Shown here one piece after another: positions 7,901-15,500 of a stretch of DNA of 16,917 nucleotides; the first letter of the stretch is position 1, and every line of letters starts with the position of its first letter. The notes under the pieces are model-generated. The model was not told where the DNA came from. It saw nothing but the letters and a program-made list of their open reading frames with translations, and made no database searches. Both the position numbers and the translations under genes were made by a program. Origin of the DNA: an uncultured Clostridia bacterium (GTDB lineage Bacteria > Bacillota > Clostridia > Lachnospirales > Anaerotignaceae); assembly GCA_910586765.1 (NCBI GenBank), contig CAJUJJ010000017.1, forward strand, positions 47,759 through 64,675, written 5' to 3'.

Positions 7901-7929
7901 ACTATACCAAATCACTATACATTTGTCAA
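7901..7929 (-). promoter_or_regulatory. Sigma-A promoter of the metK riboswitch transcript
   Basis: TTGACA (7924-7929) and TATAGT (7901-7906) are separated by exactly 17 bp on the minus strand. Transcription should begin near 7894, about 15 nt before the aptamer P1. The -35 lies only 8 bp past the stop of the preceding unknown gene. Confidence 0.88.
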
Positions 7930-7937
7930 TATTAATA

Positions 7938-8462
7938 TCACCAATCTTTTTTATTCCAACCTTTTTGTTTAACACATTGCTCAAATGCTTTCCATTCTTT
8001 ATCAGGAAAATAATCCCAATTTTCTTCATATTTGTCATATAATAAACGGTTATTTGCATATTTGTAAAATGCTTTATAAACAGAATGTATAAATATTTTT
8101 ATATCAATTTCTTCTTGTAAATCTATTTTTTCTATGTCAATGATATTAGAAATTTCATCAAATGTCATATTTCCACATAAATCTATTTCTGTAGCATACT
8201 TTTTTGAGTAGGCAATTATTAATTTATCTTTTTCTAATGATAAAATGTCAGTACCTGGTTCTCTATAAAAAAGCACATAGCTAGTATCTATTTTTTCTGT
8301 TATAAAATCTGTTAATATTTGTAATAAATATTTTGGAGATTTCTTTCCATTTATAATATAAGAGGCAGAAATACTTGCTACTATTTTTTCCTCTATTTTA
8401 AAATCCATATCAAGCCAACCGGCATCAATATCAGAAATAGAAAATGTACATTTTTGTTTCAT
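7938..8462 (-). CDS. Hypothetical protein
   Basis: I do not recognise this 174-residue protein. It has no signal peptide or membrane segment, so it is probably cytosolic. It is acidic and lysine-rich, rich in Ile, with aromatic residues clustered in the last third (FIHSVYKAFYKYANNR, ENWDYFPDKEWKAFE). It opens with SISDIDAGWLDMDFKIEEK and contains YREPGTDILSLEK. The general look (a beta-rich start and an alpha-helical end with W/Y clusters) recalls small hypothetical or immunity-like proteins of Firmicutes, but that is only an impression. AAGGGGA lies 6 nt before the ATG. It starts 26 bp after the diguanylate cyclase stop, with no terminator between, so it is likely cotranscribed. No terminator is visible after it. 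Confidence 0.75.
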   Translation of the reverse strand: MKQKCTFSISDIDAGWLDMDFKIEEKIVASISASYIINGKKSPKYLLQILTDFITEKIDTSYVLFYREPGTDILSLEKDKLIIAYSKKYATEIDLCGNMTFDEISNIIDIEKIDLQEEIDIKIFIHSVYKAFYKYANNRLLYDKYEENWDYFPDKEWKAFEQCVKQKGWNKKDW

Positions 8463-8488
8463 ATTTATCCCCTTTTATTATCATCATT

Positions 8489-10813
8489 TTATTGTATTTT
8501 ATTTGTTTTTTCTTCTTCAAATATAGCAAAACCATTTCTACCATTTTCTTTTACTCTATACAATGCTTCATCAGCTTTTTTATATAATGTTGAAAAATCA
8601 CTTCCCTGCAATGGGGAAAGAGAAATTCCTACTGAAACAGTTATTCTAACCTCTTTTTCTCCTTCTCCATATGTTTGGTCAAGTTCTTTTACCAATCTGC
8701 TTACTGTATTTTTAATAGCAGAAAAAGAATTGATATTTTGCATTAATACAATAAATTCATCTCCTCCTAATCTTCCTACAATATCTGTTTTACGAAAATG
8801 ATGTTTTAATACATTTGCTGCATCTATAAGTACCTTATCTCCCATTTGATGCCCTAATGTATCATTTACTGTTTTAAAATTATCTAAATCACATATCAAA
8901 AAGGCGTGAACCCCTTTATCTATTATTTTTTGTGACACTGCTTCTGTAATTAATTTCTCTGATGTAGCTCTATTATACACTTCTGTTAAAAAGTCCATAT
9001 CTGCTTGCTTTTTAAGTTCTAATTCTTTTCCTTTTTTATCATTAATATCTTTTATTACCATTAGTCCCTTTACATCGCCACTTTCTGGCTCTTGCAAAAA
9101 GTGAATGGTACATTCTACCCAAATATAATTATCATTGCTTCCTTCCATTTTTCTGCGATATTCCAGATGTAATGCTCTTTTTCCTCTAAAAAATACATAA
9201 TACAAATTCTCTCTTGAAAATGTTGTTAAAGTAGACAGCCTATCATCTTCATAAATAGTAGATTGTATTGTTTCATATAAATATTTTGAATAAACCTGTC
9301 TCTTTTTAGAAGTATCGTTTTCTTCCATTTCATCAAAATTTTGTTCTTCAATCGTATCTCTTGTAATATTAATTTCGTAAGACATAATAGCATTAGATGT
9401 AATTACTTTGCGTAATTCCATTTCTTCTGCAATTTTCATTTCACTTTCTTTCAACAATGTAGCATCTTCTAATATACCAACTGTCTGTATAATACTACTT
9501 TTTTCTCTATCAAATATATTCGTAACAATAATTTTGCTCCATACAAAACTTCCATCTGGTCGTCTTATTTTTATAATGGCACTTGCTGTTTGCTGCCCTT
9601 CTTCTATTTTTTCAAAAACGGTACGAACATCTTCTACAGAACTGGAAACAACCCAATTTTGTTGTATCAAACTTTCTGGAATATTTTCTAATTGTCTTGA
9701 AAAACCATATTTTTCATTTCCTTTATATCGAAATGTTAACTGTCTTGTTTCAATATCATAATCAAATATTACTTGTGTTCCTTGAGATACCGCAATAGCA
9801 AGACTTGTTTCATTTTGTTTTAATATTTGGTTCATTTGCATCATTTCATCTCTACTCTTTTTAGATAAATAAAATATCCATGCAAATGTTAATATAAATA
9901 TCGCTAAAACCTCCACCAGAAGTTTCCAAACCATTGTATTGATTTTATGTAGCTTTGTATCCATTATATCTGGATTCATAACAGAAATCGTATACCATTT
10001 ATTTTCTCCATAAGGTGTATAATGCAAATATCTTTGTTCTCCACTCAAAATATAAGCTGTAATTTCATCTTCATTTTGTACCATATTAATTTTAATTTGG
10101 TCAATATCATTTTCTAATAAATTTGTTCTTGACATATCTTCCCAAAAATTTTCTTCTAAAACAGAATTTTCTTTTTTAGGTTTTAATATAAAATCTCCGT
10201 CTTGCTCTACAATACCGAAATAATATTGTCTGTTTTCATTCATATTTGTCATAGCTTCGGAAAAAATTTCAACATCAATCGCTCCATAAAGCACTCCTAT
10301 AATTACACCATTTTTATAAATTGGTACCGCATTGACAAATTCATATTCTGATTGTAATGGGTGTGTTATTAAACCTGATGTATTACTAATTCCTATAATC
10401 GCCTTTTTAAAAAATTCTTCTTCACTTACATCAACAGTTATATTTTCATTTGCTGTTGTTTGTGCTAAGCCTTTTATATCAGCAATACCAATATAACTAA
10501 ATTGAACACTAACCATTTCTTTTTTTAATCTTTTCTCTATTTCTTTTATATCTCTTTCTTCTGTTAATGTTATAATTTCTGTTATATTCTCTATATGTTT
10601 CAAAGAATTGTCTAATATTGCCTTTACTTTTTTGCTGCTTTGCTGTGAAAATTCTTGTAATTCAATATAGCTACGTTCCAACTCCTCTTGTCGTAATACA
10701 CTATGAAAATGCAAAAAAAGCCATGATGCTGCCATGCAAAATAATAGAGATGCTATGATTAATTGTATATATAATCTTTTTTTCTCTTTTCTCAATACCC
10801 TTATTTCTTTCAT
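8489..10813 (-). CDS. Membrane diguanylate cyclase: Cache-type sensor, two PAS domains, GGDEF
   Basis: This protein makes the second messenger c-di-GMP from two GTP. The 774 residues run as follows: a membrane segment (about 15-36), an extracytoplasmic Cache-like sensor (about 40-290, with FSYIGIADIKG and NAVPIYKNGVIIGVLYGAIDVE), a second membrane segment (about 296-316), a PAS domain (about 335-460, ending in the PAC-like IIQTVGILEDAT), a second PAS-like region (about 470-595, ending GLMVIKDINDKK), and a GGDEF domain (about 603-765). The GGDEF core reads RLGGDEF (681-687), with DLDNFKTVNDTLGH for metal and GTP binding. RKTD at 674-677 lies exactly five residues before GGDEF, the layout of the allosteric inhibitory I-site. 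No EAL or HD-GYP partner is present. The ribosome site is weak. It lies downstream of a kinase and a binding protein and probably shares their signalling role. Confidence 0.93.
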   Translation of the reverse strand: MKEIRVLRKEKKRLYIQLIIASLLFCMAASWLFLHFHSVLRQEELERSYIELQEFSQQSSKKVKAILDNSLKHIENITEIITLTEERDIKEIEKRLKKEMVSVQFSYIGIADIKGLAQTTANENITVDVSEEEFFKKAIIGISNTSGLITHPLQSEYEFVNAVPIYKNGVIIGVLYGAIDVEIFSEAMTNMNENRQYYFGIVEQDGDFILKPKKENSVLEENFWEDMSRTNLLENDIDQIKINMVQNEDEITAYILSGEQRYLHYTPYGENKWYTISVMNPDIMDTKLHKINTMVWKLLVEVLAIFILTFAWIFYLSKKSRDEMMQMNQILKQNETSLAIAVSQGTQVIFDYDIETRQLTFRYKGNEKYGFSRQLENIPESLIQQNWVVSSSVEDVRTVFEKIEEGQQTASAIIKIRRPDGSFVWSKIIVTNIFDREKSSIIQTVGILEDATLLKESEMKIAEEMELRKVITSNAIMSYEINITRDTIEEQNFDEMEENDTSKKRQVYSKYLYETIQSTIYEDDRLSTLTTFSRENLYYVFFRGKRALHLEYRRKMEGSNDNYIWVECTIHFLQEPESGDVKGLMVIKDINDKKGKELELKKQADMDFLTEVYNRATSEKLITEAVSQKIIDKGVHAFLICDLDNFKTVNDTLGHQMGDKVLIDAANVLKHHFRKTDIVGRLGGDEFIVLMQNINSFSAIKNTVSRLVKELDQTYGEGEKEVRITVSVGISLSPLQGSDFSTLYKKADEALYRVKENGRNGFAIFEEEKTNKIQ

Positions 10814-11080
10814 AATTTGTCCCGTTCCCCCTGTGAAAAAAATAACATTATTGTTATATAAAAGACATAGCTCATATTATATTATTTTCATCTGTTAATG
10901 TATTAACATTAAATGTATCATATTAGATTATGATATGCAATAGAAAATATAACTCTTTTTTATTCAATTTTTTTTAATTTACAATATATCTCTTTTTTGT
11001 GTAGAACCGTTTATAAAGTCATATTATTTTATGAATGTTTTGATAAAGTAATTTTTCATTTTTATACTATGCTTTTAACC
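10814..11080. other. AT-rich noncoding region upstream of the diguanylate cyclase, with two inverted repeats
   Basis: This intergenic stretch has no credible gene. It contains two adjacent perfect 7-bp inverted repeats: TTAATGT/ACATTAA (10895-10901 and 10906-10912) and TATCATA/TATGATA (10916-10922 and 10929-10935). On the minus strand a TATAAT lies at 10876-10881, with no convincing -35; the -35 position falls inside the first inverted repeat. A repressor or activator could plausibly act here on the cyclase gene. In DNA this AT-rich, chance palindromes are common. I found no riboswitch consensus. Confidence 0.45.
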
Positions 11081-11113
11081 ATTAAAACCACGCCTTAAAG
11101 ACATGGTTTTAAT
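11081..11113 (-). terminator. Long hairpin after the solute-binding protein gene
   Basis: On the minus strand a 14-bp stem (11100-11113 with 11081-11094) closes on a 5-nt TTTAA loop. Two of the pairs are G-U and pair only in minus-strand RNA; on the plus strand they become A-C mismatches. The structure therefore supports transcription from the minus strand. It starts 6 nt after the stop. There is no T tract behind it, so it may be an inefficient terminator or an mRNA 3'-end stabiliser. Confidence 0.6.
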
Positions 11114-11119
11114 AGTTTA

Positions 11120-12439
11120 TTATTTTTTTAATGCTTCTTGTTGCAATCTATCAAATTCTGCCATACACTCCTCTACACTAGCACCATTTAATAAATTTCT
11201 TACAATAATACAAGTATTTCCCCATTGTTCTACATTCATAGCTGCATTAGAGCCAAGCACATAAACATTTTCTTCTATTCTATCATTAAGAGGTTTTAAT
11301 GCTTCAATACAATCTACTTCAACATTTTTAGAAGGAGAAATAACCTTATTTGTTTCTGTATAAATTTGAAGTGCTTTATCAGAAAGTATAATATCCAAAA
11401 CATTTATAGCATCTTCGAAATTTTCTGCATTTACATTTACACCATAGCCTGTCATAGATACCACAGGCATTTGACCTCGTTTACTTGGAAATCCTATTAC
11501 CTGCAATTCAAAATCTGTATTGCCATAAGCAGTTTCTGTATTTGCTGCTCCCCAATATGCCATTACAATAGGTGTTTTTTGTGACAAGAAATCTGCTCTT
11601 TCTCCCTCAATCGCTTCAGAAATATAAGCCTTTTCTGCATCAATATAACCATTATCAATCAATTCTTTCAAAAATTCAAAACCTGAACGCATATAATCAC
11701 TATATTTACTTTCTCCACTATTTAACGCTTTTATTTCTGCTTCTGTATTTCCTCCATTATATAAATCTGCATATGCTTGAGCAAATACAAAGTTTTCTAA
11801 CCACCAACGATTTGCTCCTATAGGCGTTTGAATACCATTTTGTTGAAACACTCTACAACATTCAAGTAATTCCTCTGGTGTATTTGGTAATTCAATATTA
11901 TATTTATCAAACATATCTTTATTGACAAATAAACCATGTGCTACAACTTCTTGCGGAATTGCTACCAATTTTCCATTTACTACATTTGCTGTTTTTACAA
12001 CTTCTCTCAAATTTTTTGCACTCTCTAATACAGACAAATCAGCAAGCCTTCCTTCTGAACCCAATATTTGTATAGTATCTGGATTGAGCAAATACCAATC
12101 GTCCATATTATTTCTTGCTCTATCTAATGTTACATCATCATATGTCTTTTCTTTATAGTTTTCTGCTGTATAAGTTCTATATTCTACAATCAAATTTAAT
12201 TTCTGTTCTGCTATTGCTACTGTCATATCAAATGCAGTTCTTGCAATATTATCAGCATTAGGATTTGTTTTTTCCATAGGTCCAAATAAATTTACTGTCT
12301 TTTTTTCTTGTTGTTCAGATGAAATTAAATTTTTACTATCATCTTCATTGTTTCCACAAGCTGTCACTGCAAATATTGTAAAAGCAGTTATAAAAACTGC
12401 TGCTATTTTTTTCATATTACTTTTATTATTTTTCTCCAT
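11120..12439 (-). CDS. Lipoprotein extracellular solute-binding protein (SBP family 1), orphan
   Basis: The 439-residue protein has a lipoprotein signal: basic start, hydrophobic core FITAFTIFAV, then VTAC with the lipidated cysteine at about 28. The mature part resembles family 1 (sugar or oligosaccharide type) binding proteins. Supporting segments are FVNKDMFDKYNIELPNTPEELLECC, TPIGANRWWLENFVFAQAYADL and a C-terminal MTGYGVNVNAENFEDAINVLDIILS. It would sit on the outer face of the membrane and bind a small solute. There is no ABC permease or ATPase nearby. The start codon is 3 nt after the histidine kinase stop, and its AAGGAAGGAG ribosome site lies within the last kinase codons, so the two are translationally coupled. 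I infer that it presents ligand to the kinase, and perhaps to the cyclase, sensor domain. A scavenging role with a distant transporter is the alternative. Confidence 0.9.
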   Translation of the reverse strand: MEKNNKSNMKKIAAVFITAFTIFAVTACGNNEDDSKNLISSEQQEKKTVNLFGPMEKTNPNADNIARTAFDMTVAIAEQKLNLIVEYRTYTAENYKEKTYDDVTLDRARNNMDDWYLLNPDTIQILGSEGRLADLSVLESAKNLREVVKTANVVNGKLVAIPQEVVAHGLFVNKDMFDKYNIELPNTPEELLECCRVFQQNGIQTPIGANRWWLENFVFAQAYADLYNGGNTEAEIKALNSGESKYSDYMRSGFEFLKELIDNGYIDAEKAYISEAIEGERADFLSQKTPIVMAYWGAANTETAYGNTDFELQVIGFPSKRGQMPVVSMTGYGVNVNAENFEDAINVLDIILSDKALQIYTETNKVISPSKNVEVDCIEALKPLNDRIEENVYVLGSNAAMNVEQWGNTCIIVRNLLNGASVEECMAEFDRLQQEALKK

Positions 12440-12442
12440 ATA

Positions 12443-15010
12443 TTACTCCTTCCTTTTTACATACTGTTTTACAATTTTCTTCAATGTATCAATATTAATT
12501 GGTTTTGACATATGCACACTCATACCTGCCTCCAATGCCTCTTTTTCATCTTCTACAAAAGCATTTGCTGTCATAGCAATAATAATGATATTTTTGGCAT
12601 CTTCTCTATCCAATGCTCTAATTTTTACTGTTGCTTCATAGCCATTCATTACAGGCATTTGAACGTCCATCAATATTGCATCAAATTCATTTTCTTTCGC
12701 AGCAATAAAACGTTCTACTGCTAATTGACCATTTTCTACAATTTCACAACTTGCCCCTTCTATTTCTAAAAGTTCTGTTAATATTTCTGCATTAATTTCA
12801 TTGTCTTCCGCAGCAAGAAAATGCAATCCTTCTAAAGTAGAAACTTTTTCAATTTCCAATTCTTCTGTTTGATTTTGTTTTGACTGTATTTCAGAAATCT
12901 TTTCTTTTAATGCAGATACAAAAAATGGTTTTACAAGAATAGCTGTATTTTTCATAGAAAGTATTTGTTCTATCTCTTCTGTATTATACTTATCATAATC
13001 TACTAAAAATAGTATAGGTATGTCATCTGCTTGCATTTCTCGTATCTTTTTAATTACTTCTACACCATCTACATCTAATATATCACTATCAATTAAAACC
13101 ATATCATACTGTTGTTGTATATTATGCAATATCTCTTGTTTATTTGTAGCAATATCTACTGTTACACTCGTATTTTTCATAAGCGTTTGAATATCCTTGC
13201 AGGCTTCTCCACATTCTACTGCCAATATACGAGAAATCCCGCTGTTTTTCCAAAACTGTCTATCTGCTTGTTCTTCTGGTATACGAAATTCTAATTCTAC
13301 CCTGAAAAGGCTTCCTTTGTCTACTTCACTAAAAACTTCTATTGTTCCGCCCATCAGTTCTACAATACTTTTTGTAATTGCCATACCAAGCCCTGTTCCT
13401 TGTACTTTGTTCGTTGTACTATTTTCTGCTCTGGTAAAAGCATCAAATATTGTTTCAAGATATTCTGGTGTCATACCATATCCATTATCTTCTACTTCAA
13501 TTTTAATATGCTCATATTGACTGGAACGTTGTTTTAATCCAACAATTCTAAACCAAATATCTCCCCCTTCTTGTGTATATTTTACAGCATTAGAAAGAAG
13601 ATTAATCAATATTTGATTTATTCTTGTTTCATCTCCCATTAAATATTCATGTTTAATTGCTGTTACTTCTAAATGAAAATTTTGATTTTTTGCTTTTGCC
13701 ATAGGGCGTATAATAGCATCTATAGAGGATACTAAATCATTCAATGTAAATTCTTCAATATTTAATACTACTTTTCCGCTCTCAATTTTAGAAACATCTA
13801 AAATATCATTTATTAAATTTAATAAATGCTGACCAGATGCCATAATTTTTTTAGTATATTCTCTTACCTTAACAGGATTTTCTGCATCTATAGCAAGCAA
13901 TGTTGTAAATCCAAGCACTGCATTCATTGGTGTACGAATGTCATGAGACATATTAGAAAGAAATGTTGTTTTTGAATTACTTGCAATTTGTGCAGCTTGC
14001 AATGCTTGGGCAAGTCGTTTATTATGTATTTCTCTTTCTTCTTCTCTTTCTTTTCTAATTCTATTTTGTTGTCTTTGGTTGAAATAATATACCATACAAC
14101 ATAGAAAAAAAGCAACTAACATTACTATAACAACAATTAAAATATTTTGATTTACTGTTTTTCCCTCTTGTTGTATTGCTTCAATAGGTACATATCCAAT
14201 CAGATAAATATATCCATCATTTACTGCCCACATATAATTTAAAGCATCTTTTTGACGAACATCATGATAAAATAATATATTTTTCCCATTTTTGATACAG
14301 TCAAAAACTTCATTGCGAAGACTTTCTTCTAAAATGTTATTTGCACGGAAAAAATCTTCTAAATTTAGATGTCCTGCACTTCTTTCTCCCATTCCTTTAG
14401 GCTTCAACACAAGTCTTTCATTCTCTGCGTCCATAATATAGAGCATTGCTTTACCATTATAAAATCCATTTGGAAGCGATTTGTCAAAAGAATCATAAAC
14501 GTATTCTGCATAAAGCGTTGCAATCGTTTTCCCCTCTTTTTCAACAGGACATTTCATAGTATATGCCCACGTTCCCATATAATTTAGATAAGATTCAGAA
14601 ATAGCTAAATTATCTACTGTTTTCCCAGAAGAAAAATTTAATTCTGCTTCTGAAAATAATTCTCCTGTATTGGAAATACCTTCTGTTTTTCCTGATAGTA
14701 TTATAGATAGTTTTACCATTGTTTGATTTTTATGATAAGAGCGAACAAAACCTTCTGGATTTTCTATATTTGCAATCTCTTGTGCAATAAGCTTTTGAAA
14801 TTCTGCTTCTTTCACTAATATTGCTTCTATAGTACCCTTCATTAAATCCAGACTTTCGCTTAGATTTTGAATTGCTGAATTAGACATTTCTGTAGATATT
14901 TTTCGTGATACAGAAAATACTACAGTTGCTAAAATACAAAAAACAATTATAATGGAAAGAAGCAAAGCAATTCCTTTATTTGTTCTGTTTTTGCTTTGTT
15001 TTTTCTTCAT
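12443..15010 (-). CDS. Hybrid sensor histidine kinase with two receiver domains
   Basis: I chose the ATG at 15010 (855 residues, MKKKQSKNRTNKG), with GGAG 7 nt upstream; an in-frame ATG 72 nt earlier has no better support. The layout is: membrane segment (about 13-33), extracytoplasmic sensor (about 34-288), membrane segment (about 289-310), coiled linker, HisKA with the phosphoacceptor in NMSHDIRTPMNAVLGF (about H356), HATPase with LLSNAVKYTQEGG, EDNGYG and GTGLGMA, then two receivers. The last receiver is canonical: AAEDNE, LMDVQMPVMNG with the acceptor Asp at about 782, and MSKP lysine. The middle one is degenerate at its start (VECGE in place of the acidic pair) but keeps a candidate Asp in LIDSD and the KP lysine. 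No HPt domain or DNA-binding output is present, so a phosphorelay to another protein is expected. A strong promoter lies upstream, and the solute-binding gene follows 3 nt after the stop. Confidence 0.94.
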   Translation of the reverse strand: MKKKQSKNRTNKGIALLLSIIIVFCILATVVFSVSRKISTEMSNSAIQNLSESLDLMKGTIEAILVKEAEFQKLIAQEIANIENPEGFVRSYHKNQTMVKLSIILSGKTEGISNTGELFSEAELNFSSGKTVDNLAISESYLNYMGTWAYTMKCPVEKEGKTIATLYAEYVYDSFDKSLPNGFYNGKAMLYIMDAENERLVLKPKGMGERSAGHLNLEDFFRANNILEESLRNEVFDCIKNGKNILFYHDVRQKDALNYMWAVNDGYIYLIGYVPIEAIQQEGKTVNQNILIVVIVMLVAFFLCCMVYYFNQRQQNRIRKEREEEREIHNKRLAQALQAAQIASNSKTTFLSNMSHDIRTPMNAVLGFTTLLAIDAENPVKVREYTKKIMASGQHLLNLINDILDVSKIESGKVVLNIEEFTLNDLVSSIDAIIRPMAKAKNQNFHLEVTAIKHEYLMGDETRINQILINLLSNAVKYTQEGGDIWFRIVGLKQRSSQYEHIKIEVEDNGYGMTPEYLETIFDAFTRAENSTTNKVQGTGLGMAITKSIVELMGGTIEVFSEVDKGSLFRVELEFRIPEEQADRQFWKNSGISRILAVECGEACKDIQTLMKNTSVTVDIATNKQEILHNIQQQYDMVLIDSDILDVDGVEVIKKIREMQADDIPILFLVDYDKYNTEEIEQILSMKNTAILVKPFFVSALKEKISEIQSKQNQTEELEIEKVSTLEGLHFLAAEDNEINAEILTELLEIEGASCEIVENGQLAVERFIAAKENEFDAILMDVQMPVMNGYEATVKIRALDREDAKNIIIIAMTANAFVEDEKEALEAGMSVHMSKPINIDTLKKIVKQYVKRKE

Positions 15011-15157
15011 TATTAATCTCCATTCTATTTCATTATTAATTGATAATAAATATTTTTTATATTGTAAATTACTATTTCGCAAAATTTTATTTCATATGCA
15101 AATATTGCTTTGTAGAGCGTTATCTTTTATATTCTTCTGTATCCCTACCATAATGAT
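15011..15157 (-). other. 5' leader of the histidine kinase operon
   Basis: About 147 nt separate the predicted transcription start (near 15157) from the kinase ATG. The leader is AT-rich. It has only small hairpins (CCAT-CATT-ATGG near the start; GCAA-TAT-TTGC further on). I looked for c-di-GMP-I and other riboswitch cores and saw none that matched. Confidence 0.4.
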
Positions 15158-15163
15158 GGAATT

Positions 15164-15193
15164 ATTATACCCTCTCTATTATTTTTATGTCAA
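15164..15193 (-). promoter_or_regulatory. Strong sigma-A promoter of the histidine kinase operon
   Basis: The minus strand has consensus TTGACA (15188-15193) and TATAAT (15164-15169) with an 18-bp spacer. It points at the kinase gene and is the best promoter match in the window. Confidence 0.88.
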
Positions 15194-15244
15194 TATAATT
15201 ATAAAGTTACTCATTAGCACTCATAAATAATACTTTTTTATTGC

Positions 15245-15273
15245 AAAAAAAATAGCCCTTGAGTTTTCAAGGG
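15245..15273 (-). terminator. Terminator of the former tRNA gene
   Basis: A 7-bp stem, CCCTTGA with TCAAGGG (15256-15262 and 15267-15273), has a 4-nt loop and is followed on the minus strand by a short CTAT spacer and eight T residues. It lies 9 nt beyond the tRNA 3' remnant, as expected for the original tRNA transcription unit. It also separates the kinase operon from the element. Confidence 0.88.
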
Positions 15274-15281
15274 TTATACGC

Positions 15282-15303
15282 TGCGGATAACAGGACTTGA
15301 ACC
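15282..15303 (-). other. tRNA 3'-end remnant forming an integrated-element attachment site
   Basis: The minus strand reads GGTTCAAGTCC followed by TGT and TATCCGCA. This is the T-loop (TTCAAGT), the T-stem 3' strand, the acceptor 3' strand (TATCCGC) and discriminator A. The rest of the tRNA (D arm, anticodon, 5' acceptor GCGGATA) is absent upstream. The T-stem gains a T-T mismatch just beyond 15303, suggesting that homology ends there. The A discriminator and acceptor sequence suggest tRNA-Leu, but this is not certain. CCA is not encoded. A tRNA 3' end with its own terminator but no body is the classic scar of integrase-mediated insertion, with the element on the right side. Confidence 0.8.
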
Positions 15304-15500
15304 AGTTATATTACTTTTATTAAAATAATGCTATCACTGTATGATATATAACAAATTACTTATATATCAAGCATTTTACTACTTTTTTTATTTGTAAATC
15401 AATACAAAAATAAGCATATTAACACAATATTTATACAATAAATACAACTCAATGCAACACAAAAATGCAACACGAAAACAAGGCAGGGTATCTTTAAACA
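15304..15500. other. Noncoding att-flanking region of the element
   Basis: About 200 bp without a gene. It holds a 9-bp inverted repeat TGATATATA/TATATATCA (15342-15350 and 15361-15369) around a 10-nt spacer. It also holds two direct copies of AATGCAACAC (15451-15460 and 15464-15473). Such repeats beside an attachment core could be integrase or excisionase arm sites. This is inference from position only. Confidence 0.45.
15451..15473. repeat. Direct repeat of AATGCAACAC, 13-bp period
   Basis: Two exact 10-bp copies lie at 15451-15460 and 15464-15473, separated by 3 A residues. They are about 150 bp from the tRNA core, a distance compatible with arm-type integrase binding sites. Confidence 0.6.

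Noticed and set aside
7844..8059. 71-residue minus-strand frame between metK and the unknown gene
   Set aside because: It overlaps the riboswitch, the promoter and the 3' end of the 7938-8462 gene in another frame, and has no domain.
15011..15157. c-di-GMP riboswitch in the kinase operon leader
   Set aside because: GATAACGCTCTACAAAGC vaguely recalls part of the GEMM core, but the other conserved blocks are missing.
15280..15360. Complete tRNA gene
   Set aside because: Only the T-loop, 3' T-stem, acceptor 3' strand and discriminator are present. Upstream sequence has no D arm, anticodon arm or matching 5' acceptor.
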